From positions 128,983,625 through 129,047,624 of the forward strand of contig CM063284.1 of NCBI GenBank assembly GCA_032173965.1: 64,000 nucleotides of DNA, in the 5' to 3' direction. The notes beneath the pieces were generated by a model that saw only the letters and a list, made by a program, of their open reading frames with translations, was not told where the DNA came from and did not search any database. Positions 61,061-64,000 of the stretch are shown here, piece after piece (positions within the stretch are counted from its first letter, which is position 1; each line of letters opens with the position of its first letter). A program made the translations under genes and the position numbers. The DNA comes from Sitta carolinensis. Taxonomy: Eukaryota > Chordata > Aves > Passeriformes > Sittidae.

Positions 61061-63329
61061 ATGAACAATATCAGATATTTCTACCAAGTTCTTCCAAATG
61101 TGAAATATTTACCATGGGAATCCCACAGCTCTGTTCTCCCAGTCCATAGTGCAGGTGTATTTCTGGCTTACCTGTGAGTCTGAGTCCCCTCAGTGCTGTC
61201 TTAGATGGGTAAGCACACAGTCACCTGCTTGCCCCTTCTTGGAGTGAACTCCTTGATGATGGATCCATAACTCAAGCACATTTGTCCTCTATTAGTTTGG
61301 AAAAGTCTTTGAGTATCATATTTTGTGAAATACATCAGTTGACTTACCAAGACTTGTGTGTAACTGCCTAAGGAAGAGTGCTGCCTAAGTGCAGAGAAAG
61401 TTAATTATGTACAGAATAATTAATAGCAATTTACTTAGTGCATCTATATACCTGCAAAAATAGAAATTGCGTTTGAAGTGCTCCTGTTGGTTTGAGAGTC
61501 TGTGCTTTAACCAGTGCTTTTCCTTTCCTGGGCTGTCAATCCAGGGAAGATTTTGCAGATGGGAATCTTCTCAGATGAAAAAAACCATGGCCACTGAGCA
61601 GCATTTGCCTACACTGACTTGTAGGTGAAGATTTATGAGTCAATTGTGTTTTAATGATAAACACATATGTTTATGTTGCTTGACAGAAGTAAGTGGGCTC
61701 TGCATTGCAGGGAGCCCGGCAGTGTTTGCTCAGCCAAACACTGACCAAAAGTCTTCCCTGGTAAAAGTAGGAAAACACAAATTTGCTTTGCTATCTCCAG
61801 TTCAGAAACTAACAATTCATGTTTCTGAATGTTTTGCAACACACACCCCAAAACTTATTCAGGAAACCTCAGGTTGCCCTTGTTCAGGGCCTTTGTGGGA
61901 TATAAAGGATATCAAACCCTTTAGTATGACTATAACTCAGAAAGAACCTGAGTTATAGCACGGATGTGAGGCCAGGCAAGAGTACAACTCTCACAAGGGG
62001 CAAGAATCCTATCATTTTGTCATGAAGACTGGGACATATCGCTGAAAAAAGCCAAGATAAAAATGTGAGTAAACATTTTCCATGAGAAGGGACTCCCCTC
62101 ATGCAGGAAATAGGTTTGAAGGGAGAAGTGAATGTACACCCATTTACAGCGTTGGCTGCTTGAGCTTCTCTGCAGATCCACCTTAAAATGCAATTTTTTT
62201 TTATTCCCTTAAATCTGCACATCCCAGCTGGCATGTCCCAGTCCTATAAACGTCTCAATATAATACACCATCATTGTCTGATGTATGGGCTTCCATTTGG
62301 TGCACCATGTCCAAAGAATATTTCTTCATGCTTGAATGACTCATGTATGAGGAGATTAATCTCTCTGGGGGAGAAAATTGGTGTCTCTCCTATGGAAGCA
62401 AGTTGCTACGTGCACATTAGCTGCTGATCTCACTCGTGTTCTTAATATTCAGGGTACAGCTTCTATCTGCCTTAAAAATCCTTTTGTCTTTTCACAACTT
62501 GATGTGCTTTTTTAGCTCTGCTTGCAAAACAAAAGAAAAAATTTAAAATTAACCATTAAAATACTACAGTGAAATATCATACCATTAATTTTAACTTGCA
62601 ATTCTGTTTGCCTTTCATTCTCTAGGTGCCAAGTACTCCTACTCACACTTTTCTTTGGCCTGTAGCTCTTAACAAGAGGATGCAAATAGCTGGCTTTATT
62701 AAGTGAAGAGGGCACCAGTTTTGATTTAGACCAGTTCCCAGATTCTCAAAGAGACGAGATTTAAGCCTATATCATTTTGATTGCTGGCAAGAAAATATTT
62801 AACAGGCAGCTTCTGTCTTTGAGAGGAATGAAAGCACAACATGCACGTATCACTCAATGTACGTTATCACTTTCTTGTTGGCTAAGAACTAAACTTTATG
62901 TTCCAAATGTTTTCATCAATATGAAAACTTCTTGTGAGCTTTCTTATTCTTTGCTTGTTTCAAACTCCACTTTTGCATCCAGTGAATAACAATAGAAAGC
63001 AATAAATACATTAGCACTATAAGTAAATTTGCAAATACCTTAATTCATACTGTAAACTGCAATTTGAAAGATCAAGCAATGTGTCTCCCCAGAAAGCAGA
63101 CCTTATTCAAGCAATTATATTTATATTCAGAGACTTAGTTTTATTCAACTTTGTCTTTTATTGAAACCTATCAAAAACCTGAGGCTGCCACAGCCAGTGC
63201 CACTAAGCAATCTAGAGCTATTAATTAGTACACCCATGTTTTTGCCACAACAAACATTTTAATTTGTCCTCTAAACAGTGTTCATGATATCAGCCCTTTA
63301 CTCCTGTTTTATTTTTGTCTGTGTGATAT

Positions 63330-63660
63330 ACATTACACATGAGAGAGTCCTACGTCCATATGTCCACAAACTGCAGCGGACATATGGCAGCATACAGAAA
63401 AGCGGCCTTTTACATTTTGCATACTATTATCATGGAGGCATTACAGCATCCCTTTATGTCATGTTGCTATTTAGTCAAGTTTGTGTCACGTATTTGAACC
63501 TTCTCAGCTGGCTTGATTTATTCTAATTGTAGGCATTGGGTTAGTCTATTTGTAACACGCGTGTGCGGAAATTGCCCCAGTAATGACTCCTGCAACAAAC
63601 GTAATTTATTTAGCTGATTACAAAGAAATGTTGGTTATACTTGAAGAAGAGAACAATAAA
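63330..63660. other. candidate conserved noncoding element
   Basis: Repeat-free sequence with scattered CpGs unusual for the region (CACGCGTGTGCGG near 63556), a CCATATGTCC/GGACATATGG inverted pair and AGCTGATTACAAAG-type motifs. Constraint is suspected from texture alone. Confidence 0.25.
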
Positions 63661-63720
63661 ATGTTTTCTTTTTAGACATTTATTGAATGTTATTTGTCAT
63701 TAGTTCTCTATCTAATGAAA

Positions 63721-63722
<2 letters not shown>

Positions 63723-63754
<32 letters not shown>
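63723..63754. repeat. (AT)16 microsatellite
   Basis: Sixteen perfect AT units preceded by GA, the same length as the array at 57485-57516. Confidence 0.95.
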
Positions 63755-63756
<2 letters not shown>

Positions 63757-64000
63757 CAGAAATATTGCCGAAGACAATGGAAAAAAGAGACCACAGGAAG
63801 GACTTATGTTTTATTTTGAATTCTAGAAAGTGGGGTAATCTCATGAAAAATCTATTGAAAAAAGTTTTGCCCATTAAAGAAAGTTGTTTTGAAATGTCCA
63901 GCCTTTGCAATACAAACTGCAGGCATTTCACATAAACAAGGTGTATTGTTAGAATAGAAGGGATATATGAAGGTTCCCACTTTCAGGCATTCAGATTACA

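Larger units (their letters stand above)
61061..64000. other. unique noncoding sequence to the right edge
   Basis: No gene is recognisable. It contains a 10-bp inverted repeat CCATATGTCC/GGACATATGG at 63356-63387 and (AT)16 at 63723-63754. The stretch 63330-63660 has the texture of a conserved element (see its own entry). Open frames such as 63278-63526 have no recognisable domain. Confidence 0.5.

Noticed and set aside
63278..63526. 82-codon hydrophobic open frame suggesting a membrane protein
   Set aside because: Phe/Leu/Tyr-rich composition is expected from T-rich DNA. There is no homolog that I recognise and no neighbouring exon.
1..64000. Prokaryotic-style systems (operons, CRISPR arrays, ribosome binding sites, phage modules)
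   Set aside because: No long coding frames or regularly spaced direct repeats with unique spacers occur, and CR1 and LTR content shows this is vertebrate DNA.

Overview
The window is vertebrate nuclear DNA, most likely from a bird and possibly a songbird. The evidence is several CR1 LINE copies, including one with a recognisable ORF2 carboxy-terminal region, and solo endogenous-retrovirus LTRs. There are also short AT and pentamer microsatellites and an AT-rich background with few CpGs. The bird call rests on CR1 family recognition and LTR style. The narrower songbird call is inference.

I find no supportable host protein-coding gene. Open frames longer than 60 codons are scattered on both strands. 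They have no recognisable domain and no conserved exon structure, and several are translations of microsatellites or repeats. The window reads as a gene desert or the inside of a very large intron. The one coding remnant is the decayed end of a CR1 reverse-transcriptase ORF on the minus strand (37491-38815).

Layout. 1-430: a poly-C tract, then a small CpG-rich island. 431-5221: AT-rich unique DNA with a perfect 12-bp hairpin at 3969-3996. 5222-5470: an old CR1 fragment. 7947-8226: a long (TTTTC)n tract. 8227-17220: unique DNA with conserved-element-like stretches. 17225-17435: old interspersed repeats. 19049-20732: a 1674-bp minus-strand LTR with a 5-bp target duplication; it contains a 39-bp minisatellite and a CpG island. 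20733-27583: unique DNA. 27584-27647 and 30179-30285: CR1 fragments. 37202-37297: (AGTAT)n. 37405-38815: a CR1 interrupted by a 334-bp solo LTR with a 6-bp target duplication. 38816-54374: long unique stretch. 54470-55050: a 581-bp solo LTR with a 5-bp target duplication. 55056-64000: unique DNA with a CR1 fragment at 60913-61060, a perfect 12-bp hairpin at 59790-59817 and two 32-bp (AT)n arrays.

All three LTRs are intact from TG to CA, keep their target-site duplications and have no internal viral region next to them. That is the signature of LTR-LTR recombination after insertion. Nothing here is a new multigene system. The most interesting items are the minisatellite-bearing long LTR, the LTR nested in CR1, the two 12-4-12 perfect hairpins, a SOX-dimer-like palindrome in a candidate conserved element, and the CpG island at the left edge.
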